In this document: positions 1-6,085 of the stretch, piece after piece
Numbering within the stretch: position 1 is the first letter of the stretch
How the letters are laid out: the number at the start of each line of letters is the position of its first letter
Assembly (NCBI GenBank): GCA_946479055.1
Contig: CAMLEX010000151.1
Coordinates: forward strand, 1 to 9,230
Length of the DNA: 9,230 nucleotides
From: an uncultured Bacteroidota bacterium
Lineage (GTDB): Bacteria; Bacteroidota; Bacteroidia; Chitinophagales; Chitinophagaceae
Direction of reading: 5' to 3'
The notes under the pieces: generated by a model
Told to the model about the DNA's origin: nothing
The model's database searches: none
What the model saw: the letters and a program-made list of their open reading frames with translations, nothing else
Translations under genes and position numbers: made by a program

Positions 1-1047
1 CCAAGGGCTGTTCTGTTTTTACTGTTGCTTTTTCTTGTTGTTGCAGGGCTCTATTTTGCAAAGTCTTTTTTAATACCCGTTTGTTTTGGTGCATTACTAG
101 CCATGCTTTTCTTACCTCTTAGCCGCTGGTTTGAAAGAAAAAAAATACCGAAAGGACTTGCTATACTTTTTTGCATATTGGTATTTCTAAGCATCATTAC
201 AATAATTATCCTGGTGATAAGTTGGCAGGTTACTGATCTTACCAGGGAGGTAAGTGATATTGAAAACAGGGTAAGACAAATGGTGGCCGAGATTGAACAA
301 TTTATCACCAACCATTTTGGGATACCGGTGAAGCAACAGGAAAAATTATGGCAGCAGCAGACACAAAATAGCGCCGCCAATAGTTTTTTATCCAATATAG
401 GATCCACCCTTGTGGGCTTGCTGGTTGATTTTATTTTGTGCCTGGTTTACATTTTTCTTTTCATGTACTATCGCATAAGAATCAAAAAATTTGTTCTGCA
501 ACTGATATCAAACCGGCAGAAAGAAAATGCACAACAGGTCATTCACGATATCCAAAAAGTAACGCAACAATATTTAACGGGTATTGGCTGGATGATCCTT
601 TGCCTTTGGGTTATGTATAGTATCGGTTTTTCGATAGTGGGAGTGAAATATGCGGTGTTCTTTGCTATCCTTTGCGGGCTGCTGGAGATCGTTCCGTTTA
701 TCGGAAACTTCACCGGAAACATGCTTGCCATATTAATGGTCATTATCCAGGGAGGCGGCACAGGCATGATACTCGCTGTTCTTGCAACTTATGCTATTGT
801 TCAATTTTTACAAACTTATCTTTTGGAACCGCTGGTAGTAGGCGCTGAAGTAAACATCAATCCTTTATTTACTATTATTGTTCTTGTGCTGGGAGAATTG
901 ATCTGGGGCATACCCGGTCTGATGCTCGCCATTCCTTTACTGGGTGTAGTAAAGATCATCTGCGATCATATTGAACCGCTGAAGCCATACGGTTTTTTAA
1001 TAGGGTATGATAGAAAAAAGAAACGGGTATTAATACAAAATAAATAA
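1..1047 (+). CDS. AI-2E family transporter / PerM-like membrane protein (5' partial)
   Basis: The frame is open from the first base, so the true start lies upstream; the first start-like codon inside the window, TTG at 25, sits in the middle of a hydrophobic helix and is unlikely to be used. About 348 residues are visible, close to the usual 340-370 of the AI-2E transporter family (PF01594), so only a few to some twenty residues should be missing. The order is typical: an N-terminal helical hairpin ending in LPLSRWFERKK, a helix, a long polar segment (about bases 235-405), then a C-terminal membrane block. That block has the family signatures QQYLTGIG, GLLEIVPFIGN, an LLEPLVVG segment and GIPGLMLAIPLLGVVK. 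The family acts in the inner membrane as a putative exporter or permease; substrates proposed for different members include autoinducer-2 and Na+/H+, and the substrate here cannot be read from sequence. The family call is firm, the function open. Confidence 0.93.
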   Translation, partial: PRAVLFLLLLFLVVAGLYFAKSFLIPVCFGALLAMLFLPLSRWFERKKIPKGLAILFCILVFLSIITIIILVISWQVTDLTREVSDIENRVRQMVAEIEQFITNHFGIPVKQQEKLWQQQTQNSAANSFLSNIGSTLVGLLVDFILCLVYIFLFMYYRIRIKKFVLQLISNRQKENAQQVIHDIQKVTQQYLTGIGWMILCLWVMYSIGFSIVGVKYAVFFAILCGLLEIVPFIGNFTGNMLAILMVIIQGGGTGMILAVLATYAIVQFLQTYLLEPLVVGAEVNINPLFTIIVLVLGELIWGIPGLMLAIPLLGVVKIICDHIEPLKPYGFLIGYDRKKKRVLIQNK

Positions 1048-1061
1048 CCTGGATTGTTTCC

Positions 1062-1081
1062 ACCGGTCACCGGTTCTTTTT
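1062..1081 (+). terminator. Intrinsic-terminator-like hairpin after the AI-2E gene
   Basis: ACCGG, a three-base TCA loop and CCGGT form a five-base-pair hairpin (1062-1074), followed by TTCTTTTT. It lies 15 bases after the stop codon of the AI-2E gene. The stem is short but GC-rich, so this is a plausible but not strong terminator. Confidence 0.5.
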
Positions 1082-1096
1082 CCCTATGTCTGGTCC

Positions 1097-1213
1097 ATGG
1101 ACCCGGAGCAAATTGAAAAAATGTCAAATCATAAGGGACGAGTTGCCTCTGCTTATCATCCACGCAGTGAGAATCTTTTAAAACAGGGAACACCTGCTAA
1201 AAGATCATCTTAA
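1097..1213 (+). CDS. Possible small basic protein, 38 residues
   Basis: ATG at 1097 opens a 38-codon frame starting MDPEQIEKMSNHKGR and ending in TAA at 1211-1213. The product would be hydrophilic and basic (several K and R, no membrane segment) and I do not recognise it. A second in-frame ATG at 1121 would give 30 residues and has a GGAG 13 bases upstream, a poor ribosome site. The 1097 start codon lies inside a perfect 12-base palindrome, GGTCCATGGACC (1092-1103). The stop overlaps the stop of the convergent response regulator, both using TTAA at 1210-1213. Residue composition looks protein-like, but a frame this short can arise by chance; it is either a small gene, the relic of a larger one (the frame stays open upstream to about 1040), or nothing. 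Confidence 0.25.
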   Translation: MDPEQIEKMSNHKGRVASAYHPRSENLLKQGTPAKRSS

Positions 1214-1593
1214 TTCAAAAGCTTGTTGATCCCCTCGTTGAAATCATGTAAATCAAAAGGCTTTTCAAAAAACAGGTCGGCCCCGTTTTCCAGGGCGGCC
1301 TCCCGGGCAAGACCAAAACCGGAGATCATAATGATCTTAAGCGAAGGATATCTTTGTTTGAGATAGACGATAAAATCAAGCCCATACCCATCCGGCAGTT
1401 TATTATCCAATATCATCGCAAGCGGCTGTTGGCTCTTAAAGTATTTATCAGCCGATAAAAGATCTTTTACATAATCCAGCTCGAACCGGCTTTCATGAAG
1501 AACCAGATCCAGCACTAAGCCCATCTGACCATCGTCGTCAACAACCAGGATCTTATTGTTAGTTGAAAGTTTCTGTTTGTTTGTCTTTGCCAT
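1210..1593 (-). CDS. Single-domain response regulator (CheY-like receiver)
   Basis: This 127-residue protein is a receiver domain with no output domain. After a short basic lead (residues 1-13) it shows the beta-1 strand KILVVDDD with the acidic pocket at D19-D20, the phospho-acceptor D63 in ILDNKLPDG, the switch serine S91 in IIMISGFG and the invariant lysine K111 in FEKPF. All catalytic residues are therefore present. The fold should accept phosphate from a histidine kinase and signal by protein-protein contact or serve in a phosphorelay. No kinase or phosphotransfer gene is in the window, so it is an orphan here. The ATG at 1593 is chosen because AAAGG lies directly upstream and the receiver fold is complete from it. 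It is convergent with the AI-2E gene and its 3' end touches the possible small ORF at 1097-1213. Confidence 0.93.
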   Translation of the reverse strand: MAKTNKQKLSTNNKILVVDDDGQMGLVLDLVLHESRFELDYVKDLLSADKYFKSQQPLAMILDNKLPDGYGLDFIVYLKQRYPSLKIIMISGFGLAREAALENGADLFFEKPFDLHDFNEGINKLLN

Positions 1594-1757
1594 ACCTTTT
1601 TTGGATTAATGATTACCGCGCCCATTACATTTAGCCAATACCTGTATAAAACTCCTGCAAATTACCTGCCTTCCGCCTCTCAGCCAAAGCTTTTTGTGTT
1701 AACGGCGTCAATGTGAAAAAAATAATATACTTACTTAACGCACCAGGGCAAGAGTAT

Positions 1758-2225
1758 TTATTTCTTAATTCTATCTCCCGCAGATTCCAATTTGCCGGAA
1801 ACAGGCACCAATTCTCCAACCTTTCCTAATCCCTTTGGCGGCATATTATTGTATATGCATTCATACTCACCGGCATGCACTTTATAGGTTTCGTGCCAGA
1901 TGCCCACATCGCCATTGCTTTTTATTTTGGTATTAAATTCTTTCCACGCAGGATAGTGCAACCCGTTTCTGTCTTTAGCGTATGCTTCAAGGTTTTCAAA
2001 AGATCGCCAATACTGAACAATAGTTCCAAAACTGAATTCGGCCCCGAGAAATCCTGTTTCACTGCTGTTTTTTGCTTTAAGCTCATCCAGCATTCGCGGC
2101 ATGGCCCTCGCTACAGGCAACCATTTGTGTACTTTCCAGAATTTATTGATGCGCATACCAATAAGGAAGACAACAAAATCACCTTCCAACTTTACTGTCA
2201 TACGCTGGTTGATTGTTTTTGGCAT
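1758..2225 (-). CDS. DUF4188 family protein (dimeric alpha-beta-barrel-like, monooxygenase-like annotation)
   Basis: The 155-residue product matches my recollection of the DUF4188 family (PF13826): an opening [21 protein letters not shown], the conserved lead-in [18 protein letters not shown], a central [17 protein letters not shown], then [13 protein letters not shown] and a late [18 protein letters not shown] followed by NMPP. Length agrees with the usual 130-160. Members are often annotated as monooxygenase-like proteins of the ferredoxin-like alpha-beta barrel type; no reaction is established that I know of, and no metal or haem ligand set stands out. There is no signal peptide, so it should be cytosolic. 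ATG at 2225 is preferred over a TTG two codons upstream. The segment [10 protein letters not shown] is the buried first strand, not a membrane helix. It shares the minus strand with the response regulator, 164 bases apart, with no clear promoter between them. Confidence 0.82.
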   Translation of the reverse strand: MPKTINQRMTVKLEGDFVVFLIGMRINKFWKVHKWLPVARAMPRMLDELKAKNSSETGFLGAEFSFGTIVQYWRSFENLEAYAKDRNGLHYPAWKEFNTKIKSNGDVGIWHETYKVHAGEYECIYNNMPPKGLGKVGELVPVSGKLESAGDRIKK

Positions 2226-2528
2226 AAACAAAAATTTTTAAGACCATAATAAATTACTAAAATGAAATTAGAATTTTTCTAACTGCCCGGTTCCTGAACT
2301 TGTAAATTTTTTCCGCCTTTGTTGGTTTAGTTTTTTGCACGCCGTGGCCGGTGTTTTCTTCCACCGGCCACACGAACTAAAAACTGTCTTACTAGTCAAC
2401 GAATACATCTATAATGGACTTTTCTGCCTTTACTGGTGTTCCGACTTTTTTGGCTTCTGCAATGTTTTATCTATGTATTGAAATTGAGACATAAATTTCT
2501 ACTAAATTGCAATACCGGATAATTGTTT
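2226..2528. other. Divergent spacer between DUF4188 and the COX1-like membrane gene
   Basis: This 303-base AT-rich spacer separates two divergent genes and must hold both promoters. I see no ORF of note. It contains a strong hairpin (2344-2371, listed separately) and two degenerate copies of a GCCTTTrbTGGTktt motif, at 2315-2330 and 2426-2445. TAAATTTC at 2492-2499 matches the Bacteroidota -7 box TAnnTTTG in all but the last base and lies 29 bases before the ATG at 2529, but no convincing -33 TTTG is at the right distance. Confidence 0.5.
2344..2371. repeat. Perfect 10-bp inverted repeat (strong hairpin)
   Basis: GTGGCCGGTG (2344-2353) and CACCGGCCAC (2362-2371) are exact reverse complements around the eight-base loop TTTTCTTC. 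The GC-rich arms sit in an otherwise AT-rich spacer. There is no T-run after the hairpin on the plus strand. On the minus strand the hairpin is followed by GGCGTGC before a T-poor stretch, and no gene ends nearby on either strand. It is therefore not an ordinary intrinsic terminator and may be an extragenic palindrome or a leader structure for the gene at 2529. Confidence 0.75.
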
Positions 2529-2990
2529 ATGGTTCTACAATCAAGCTTCAAAAAACAACCCCATAACTTATTTATACTAGCGGCTTTACTACTTTTTATT
2601 ATTTCTTTTTTTCCAGGCGGCCGGGTTATAGATATTCACTTGCACGATACTATGGTTGTGATCTCTATGACCCATTTCTTTTGGGCATTAGCCATTGTCC
2701 TCGTATGGGTTTGGATGATTTATCTGTTTACAAACAATATCTTATTGACTAAATATTTAACCTGGATTCATATTATAACAACTTTAATTGTCTTGATTGC
2801 TTTGATATCAGCAATGTTATTAGAAAAAGAACCTCGACATGAGGATATAACCTGGAAAACCATAGAAAATGATTTGCGTAAAGAAGAAATAATCATTCAA
2901 ACATTTTCAATTCTGTTTCTTATTGGACAAATTGCTTTCCTATTAAATTTGCTTGGTGGGTTTTGCAAACGTGTATTCAATCGAAAATAA
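2529..2990 (+). CDS. Small four-helix membrane protein resembling the C-terminal part of cytochrome oxidase subunit I
   Basis: The 153-residue product has four predicted membrane helices: about 13-30, 43-67, 76-98 and 121-143. Helix 2 is introduced by VIDIHLHDTMVVISMTHFF. In subunit I of aa3 oxidases, helix X is introduced by D-I-x-L-H-D-T-Y-Y-V-V-A-H-F-H-Y, so the HDT (H39, D40, T41) and the second helix histidine (H49, place of the haem a ligand) align, while the haem a3 ligand position is M47. Helix 3 begins WIH as helix XI of subunit I begins KIH, and after a charged PR-containing loop helix 4 runs QTFSILFLIGQIAFLLNLL, like helix XII. The similarity is read by eye from motifs, so remote homology is an inference. 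A full oxidase core has twelve helices and two haems; this protein cannot be one. No oxidase subunit or assembly gene is nearby. ATG at 2529 is preferred over TTG at 2523. Confidence 0.8.
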   Translation: MVLQSSFKKQPHNLFILAALLLFIISFFPGGRVIDIHLHDTMVVISMTHFFWALAIVLVWVWMIYLFTNNILLTKYLTWIHIITTLIVLIALISAMLLEKEPRHEDITWKTIENDLRKEEIIIQTFSILFLIGQIAFLLNLLGGFCKRVFNRK

Positions 2991-3037
2991 CAACGACTCG
3001 CTACCCTGAGGATATAAAGCAGTCCTTTAGCCCTTTC

Positions 3038-3058
3038 GCCTGTGTTGGTGTTTACCAC
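3038..3058 (+). repeat. Degenerate short palindromic element with TGGTGTTTACCA core
   Basis: In the 88-base gap between two convergent genes, TGGT-GTTT-ACCA (3046-3057) forms a small hairpin, preceded by GCCTGTGT and followed by CGAAGG, whose AGG can pair with the upstream CCT. The wording GCCTkTGTTGGTGTT recurs at 2315, 2426 and 8967, suggesting a dispersed extragenic repeat family. It might also help end transcription between the convergent genes, though a T-run is lacking. Confidence 0.4.
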
Positions 3059-3078
3059 GAAGGAGATCAATAGTTTCT

Positions 3079-3336
3079 TTAATTCAGTTTATATTTTCTC
3101 AGTAAGGTATTAAGAGGTTCAACAAACAAAAAAGGATTCTTATCAGGTTCTACTCCGATATTCAAATGTCCATTCTTACAAGGGATCAGTAAAACAAAAA
3201 AATTGCCATAGCGGATAATAAAATATTCAGGTCCTCCGCAATCTATGTTACCCCGTTGCGAAGCAAGTTTAGCTATGTATCTTATATGTTCAGATATTTC
3301 AAACGCTTCATTCATTAACTTCTCTTTGTCTTTCAT
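3079..3336 (-). CDS. Conserved-looking hypothetical protein, 85 residues
   Basis: I do not recognise a named family. The product is soluble, without signal peptide or membrane helix. An amphipathic charged N-terminal helix (residues 1-26, EKLMNEAFEISEHIRYIAKL) leads into RGNIDCGGPEYFIIRYGNFF (28-47), a beta hairpin LLIPCKNGHLNIGVEP (49-64) and a C-terminal helix. The helix-strand-strand-helix order with GHLNIGVEPDKNPF recalls small roadblock-like or sensor-like folds, but this is only a fold impression. C33 and C53 could face each other. The ATG at 3336 is the first in frame; M8 is a possible alternative. It is convergent with the membrane gene at 2529 and divergent from the DinB-like gene, with 163 bases between their starts, so it is probably its own transcription unit. 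Confidence 0.75.
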   Translation of the reverse strand: MKDKEKLMNEAFEISEHIRYIAKLASQRGNIDCGGPEYFIIRYGNFFVLLIPCKNGHLNIGVEPDKNPFLFVEPLNTLLRKYKLN

Positions 3337-3499
3337 AATTTTTTCTTACAATGTTGATATGTTTCTGTTTAACTTCAACTCCAGTTTTTCAATCGGCTTC
3401 TTTTCCCGCTGACATAACCCGGAATACCAGCACTGCAGAAAACCATGGCCCTTAGCGGAACTTGTAAAGCAATACTTTAAACTTTCATCAATCAGAAAA

Positions 3500-4048
3500 A
3501 TGGATAAATGGACTTATCAAATTGACCAAACTACAAAAAAGTTCATAGAGACTTTCAGTGATCTAAACTCAGAACAACTTAATTGGAAACCGGATCCAGG
3601 GACCTGGAGCATTGCGCAAAACATTGCTCATATCATTCTTTTGAACAAATCTTACTTTCAAAAATTTGAAAAAATAAAACTGGGGACAAACAATATTCCT
3701 ATAGCTACGAGGCTTCGATATTGGTTTACGTTTGCCCGAAATCCGATCATACCCTATACCGACACCCATAGAATAAAGCGGGCTAAAACTTATGAATTTT
3801 GGGAATCTGCTAAAACAGATTACACAAAAGATATTTTTACTGACTTCCAAATGCACCAGGCTGAGTTTAAAAAATACATCGCTGAATTAAAAGACAGAAA
3901 CGGCAAGACATTGATGCCCTACCCCGGAAACGACGCTTTTATATTTACGCTTGAATCAGCTTTTGATTTACTGATAGATCATGAAATAAGACATTATAAT
4001 CAGGCTAAAGAATTATCAGTTAAAATGCTTCTAAGTACCAGGAAATAA
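3500..4048 (+). CDS. DinB family protein (DinB_2, putative metal-dependent four-helix bundle)
   Basis: The 182-residue protein carries the DinB/YfiT-like pattern: an N-terminal helix ending in LNWKPDPGTWSIAQNIAHI with H44, a middle helical region, and a final helix with DHEIRHYNQA giving H161 and H165. These three histidines are the usual metal triad of the superfamily (PF12867 type), so it should bind a divalent metal in the cytoplasm. Relatives act as thiol-dependent S-transferases or as damage-inducible proteins of unknown role; the substrate here is unknown. The W-x-P-x-x-x-x-W-S-I lead-in (W29 to I38) is typical of Bacteroidota members. The insert around residues 60-98, rich in aromatic and basic residues (RLRYWFTFARNP), is commonly seen in DinB_2 proteins. 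ATG at 3500 gives the full family length. It stands alone, with no companion gene within 150 bases. Confidence 0.9.
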   Translation: MDKWTYQIDQTTKKFIETFSDLNSEQLNWKPDPGTWSIAQNIAHIILLNKSYFQKFEKIKLGTNNIPIATRLRYWFTFARNPIIPYTDTHRIKRAKTYEFWESAKTDYTKDIFTDFQMHQAEFKKYIAELKDRNGKTLMPYPGNDAFIFTLESAFDLLIDHEIRHYNQAKELSVKMLLSTRK

Positions 4049-4244
4049 TATAACCTTGTATCAGGCCGAAGAACATCTACCGCCAACAGTAAGTTTTTTT
4101 ATCTATGCTGATGTTTAAATAAAATAACATGGCGTGGTGGATGTAGTGAGCTCTGAGCCTGACGAAGAGCCAAACGATCTTCATTGGCGACTCGAATAGC
4201 TGGTTTCAGACCTGGTTCATTTAATAATTAAAAATTGAAGTCCA

Positions 4245-4430
4245 ATGAAAGATAAAGTAATTCATCACAGCAGTTCAAGCAATGCAGTGTATGGCCTGGG
4301 TTTTATCGGTGCCGCCATCTACTATATTATGCAGGCAACCGGTTTTTGGATGGGCGTATTAGGTTTCCTGAAAGCATTGGTATGGCCAGCCTTTCTCGTG
4401 TATGAAGCGCTGAAGAAGTTAGGGGCATAA
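4245..4430 (+). CDS. Small conserved-looking membrane protein, 61 residues
   Basis: A short polar, histidine- and serine-rich head (HHSSSSN, residues 7-13) is followed by hydrophobic segments at about 14-29 (AVYGLGFIGAAIYYIM) and 34-53 (FWMGVLGFLKALVWPAFLVY), and the protein ends in EALKKLGA. This makes a two-helix membrane hairpin with aromatic residues at the ends. The wording SNAVYGLGFIGAA and GFLKALVWPAFLVYE is familiar to me from unnamed small bacterial membrane proteins, so I regard it as a real gene, but no function is known to me. AAGTCC before the ATG is at best a weak ribosome site. It follows the DinB-like gene by 196 bases with no obvious signal between them. Confidence 0.8.
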   Translation: MKDKVIHHSSSSNAVYGLGFIGAAIYYIMQATGFWMGVLGFLKALVWPAFLVYEALKKLGA

Positions 4431-4716
4431 GTTCTTCAGGTGGACTTTGCGATCGTGTTTTAAAAAAATGACTGTTCTTGTTTGCTGTGAGGTAAGCTCA
4501 CGTGTAATTCCCGCATTTAACAGACCATGAAGAAATGTTTTCATTGACAGGTGATAGCTTGAATGGAAAGGTACAAATTTTAATCAGGGCAAATGCCATC
4601 ATCCAATTTGTGGGAACTGTTTAAAGGAAGTCATTCGTGAGCGGGACCACGTCCTAGAAAACTATTAACCGGATATCTGAGCAATGCGATCGTATGAGGA
4701 TTGTAATTTTCGACCT

Positions 4717-4724
4717 TATCTTTG
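4717..4724 (+). promoter_or_regulatory. Candidate Bacteroidota -7 box TATCTTTG
   Basis: TATCTTTG matches the Bacteroidota sigma consensus TAnnTTTG exactly. It points towards the lipoprotein gene and predicts a start of transcription near 4731 and a leader of about 110 bases. A TTG is present at 4701-4703, but only 13 bases upstream instead of about 19-21, so the -33 element is not convincing. Confidence 0.4.
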
Positions 4725-4743
4725 ACTCAATTTTTAAAATAGG

Positions 4744-4808
4744 TGTGTCGAGGGATGCCTTTTGAATAATATTTTTACCATCAAACACCGGCCTACCCTC
4801 CCGACACA
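4744..4808 (+). promoter_or_regulatory. Imperfect inverted repeat in the lipoprotein gene leader
   Basis: TGTGTCG+AGGG (4744-4754) pairs with CCCT+CGACACA (4796-4799 and 4802-4808), giving 11 base pairs with a two-base CC bulge and a 41-base AT-rich loop. It ends 33 bases before the ATG at 4842. If transcription begins near 4731 it would lie in the 5' leader; it could be an operator pair or an RNA structure. It does not match a riboswitch class I can recognise. Confidence 0.35.
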
Positions 4809-4841
4809 AACATGGATTAACAACAGCCAGGATTTACTATT

Positions 4842-6020
4842 ATGAATAAACGACTAGCTATCTTATTAGCCTGTACCAGTATAATTTTTTCCTGCCATCT
4901 GCGAGAAACCCCTTTTCAAAAGGACCTGGCTTTCCTAAAGAAATACGACAGGGTTATTGTGCTCTCCCAGGGTAATTCGAAAGTGATCGTATCGCCTAAA
5001 TACCAGGCAAAAGTTTTTACATCCACTCCTGGCAACGGCGAGAGTTTTGGCTGGATCAATTACAAAGCCTTTGATGCAGCGCCTGACCCGCACATGAATG
5101 CCTATGGTGGCGAGAACCGCATATGGCTGGGACCTGAAGGAGGACCGTTCTCACTTTTTTTCCCGAGAGGATTCGTAATGAACTTTGCCAATTGGAGAAT
5201 ACCGGCTGCTTTTGATACCGAACCATGGGACCTGGTTTTGGCCTCTGACAACATGGCCCACCTAAAAAAAGAGATGCAGCTCGTGAATTATTCCGGCACG
5301 GAGCTGGCACTCACTGTGGACCGGGAAATACGGATGCTTGACAAACCTGCTATTGAACAATTGCTCAGCACCCATTATGGCGACGATGTAAAAGCAGTAG
5401 CCTATTATACAGAAAACAGCGTGACTAATACCGGCCAGCTTGAATGGACCGATTCCACCGGGATGCCCTGTATCTGGATCCTTGATATGTTTCCACCTTC
5501 GCCCAATACGACAGTCATTATCCCCTATAAAAAAGACAGTACCCGGAAACCCGCCAATACCGGTTATTTCAATGAAATACCTCCGGACCGCATAAAGTAT
5601 GCTAACAACACATTGTTCTTCAAAGCAGATGGCAGGCTGCGAAGCAAACTTGGTATTCCTCCCGTTTCAGCCAAAAACATTGGCGGCAGTTATGATGCAG
5701 ATAAAAAGACGCTTACTATCACACTTTTTGATATCAGTCCCACGGCCCAATATTTGAACCAGGAATGGGATACAAAAAAACCTCCTTTCAGTGGGGATGC
5801 CGTGAATGCCTATAACGATGGCCCGATCGAGGATGGAAGACAGCTCGGGCCATTCTATGAACTGGAATCGGTTTCGCCGGCCGCCTTTTTAGCACCCGGC
5901 CAGGCACTCTCCCACCGGCATAGTGTTTTTCATTTCTCCGGCGATGAAAAAGCGATCGATCCTATATGTTGGCAAACGCTTGGCGTTTCCCTGCAGCAGG
6001 TTAAGAACATCTTCAAATAA
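4842..6020 (+). CDS. DUF6786 family lipoprotein
   Basis: The 392-residue product starts with a lipoprotein leader (MNKRLAILLACTSIIFSC) with the lipobox cysteine at C18, so it should be anchored in the periplasm or outer membrane. The mature part matches my knowledge of DUF6786, a family seen in Bacteroidota and Planctomycetota. The signs are a beta-rich start, the block GGENRIWLGPEGGPFSLFF (about residues 89-107), a PWDLVLASDN stretch, a central WILDMFPPSPNTTVIIPY block, KLGIPPVSAKNIGGSYDADKK, and a late GRQLGPFYELESVSPAAF followed by LSHRHSVFHFSG. The all-beta layout and the R-x-W-L-G-P-E-G-G block suggest a galactose-mutarotase-like sugar-binding superfold, which is inference; no catalytic pair is assigned. 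Length is near the full family size and nothing appears broken. It faces the convergent cupin gene with only 65 bases between them. No SusC/SusD pair or glycoside hydrolase is in the window to tell a substrate. Confidence 0.85.
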   Translation: MNKRLAILLACTSIIFSCHLRETPFQKDLAFLKKYDRVIVLSQGNSKVIVSPKYQAKVFTSTPGNGESFGWINYKAFDAAPDPHMNAYGGENRIWLGPEGGPFSLFFPRGFVMNFANWRIPAAFDTEPWDLVLASDNMAHLKKEMQLVNYSGTELALTVDREIRMLDKPAIEQLLSTHYGDDVKAVAYYTENSVTNTGQLEWTDSTGMPCIWILDMFPPSPNTTVIIPYKKDSTRKPANTGYFNEIPPDRIKYANNTLFFKADGRLRSKLGIPPVSAKNIGGSYDADKKTLTITLFDISPTAQYLNQEWDTKKPPFSGDAVNAYNDGPIEDGRQLGPFYELESVSPAAFLAPGQALSHRHSVFHFSGDEKAIDPICWQTLGVSLQQVKNIFK

Positions 6021-6085
6021 AATACCTGGTTAGCTATTCATTACCTTATCGACGGGTTAGCGCTTGGTGTAAAAAAAGATAAATA

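Larger units (their letters stand above)
4431..4841. other. Spacer upstream of the DUF6786 lipoprotein gene
   Basis: These 411 bases hold no convincing ORF on either strand; the longest starts (for example ATG at about 4527) stop within a few codons. The right part carries a candidate promoter box (4717-4724) and an imperfect inverted repeat (4744-4808), both listed separately. The left part (4431-4700) shows nothing I can name. Confidence 0.5.

Noticed and set aside
51..767. Antisense and alternate frames over the AI-2E gene
   Set aside because: Shadows of a full-length, motif-complete membrane protein.
1631..1819. 62-codon minus-strand frame ending QEFYTGIG
   Set aside because: Its only ATG lies inside the DUF4188 gene in another frame. 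The part outside that gene would need a TTG start and only 26 codons, with no ribosome site or known similarity.
4049..4244. GCTCT...AGAGC hairpin in the gap before the 61-residue gene
   Set aside because: A five-base stem with an 11-base loop and no T-run is too weak to call as terminator or riboswitch.
6021..6085. Direct repeat GGTTAGC at about 6029 and 6055 between convergent genes
   Set aside because: Seven bases twice in 65 is weak, it does not form a hairpin, and no mobile element is present.
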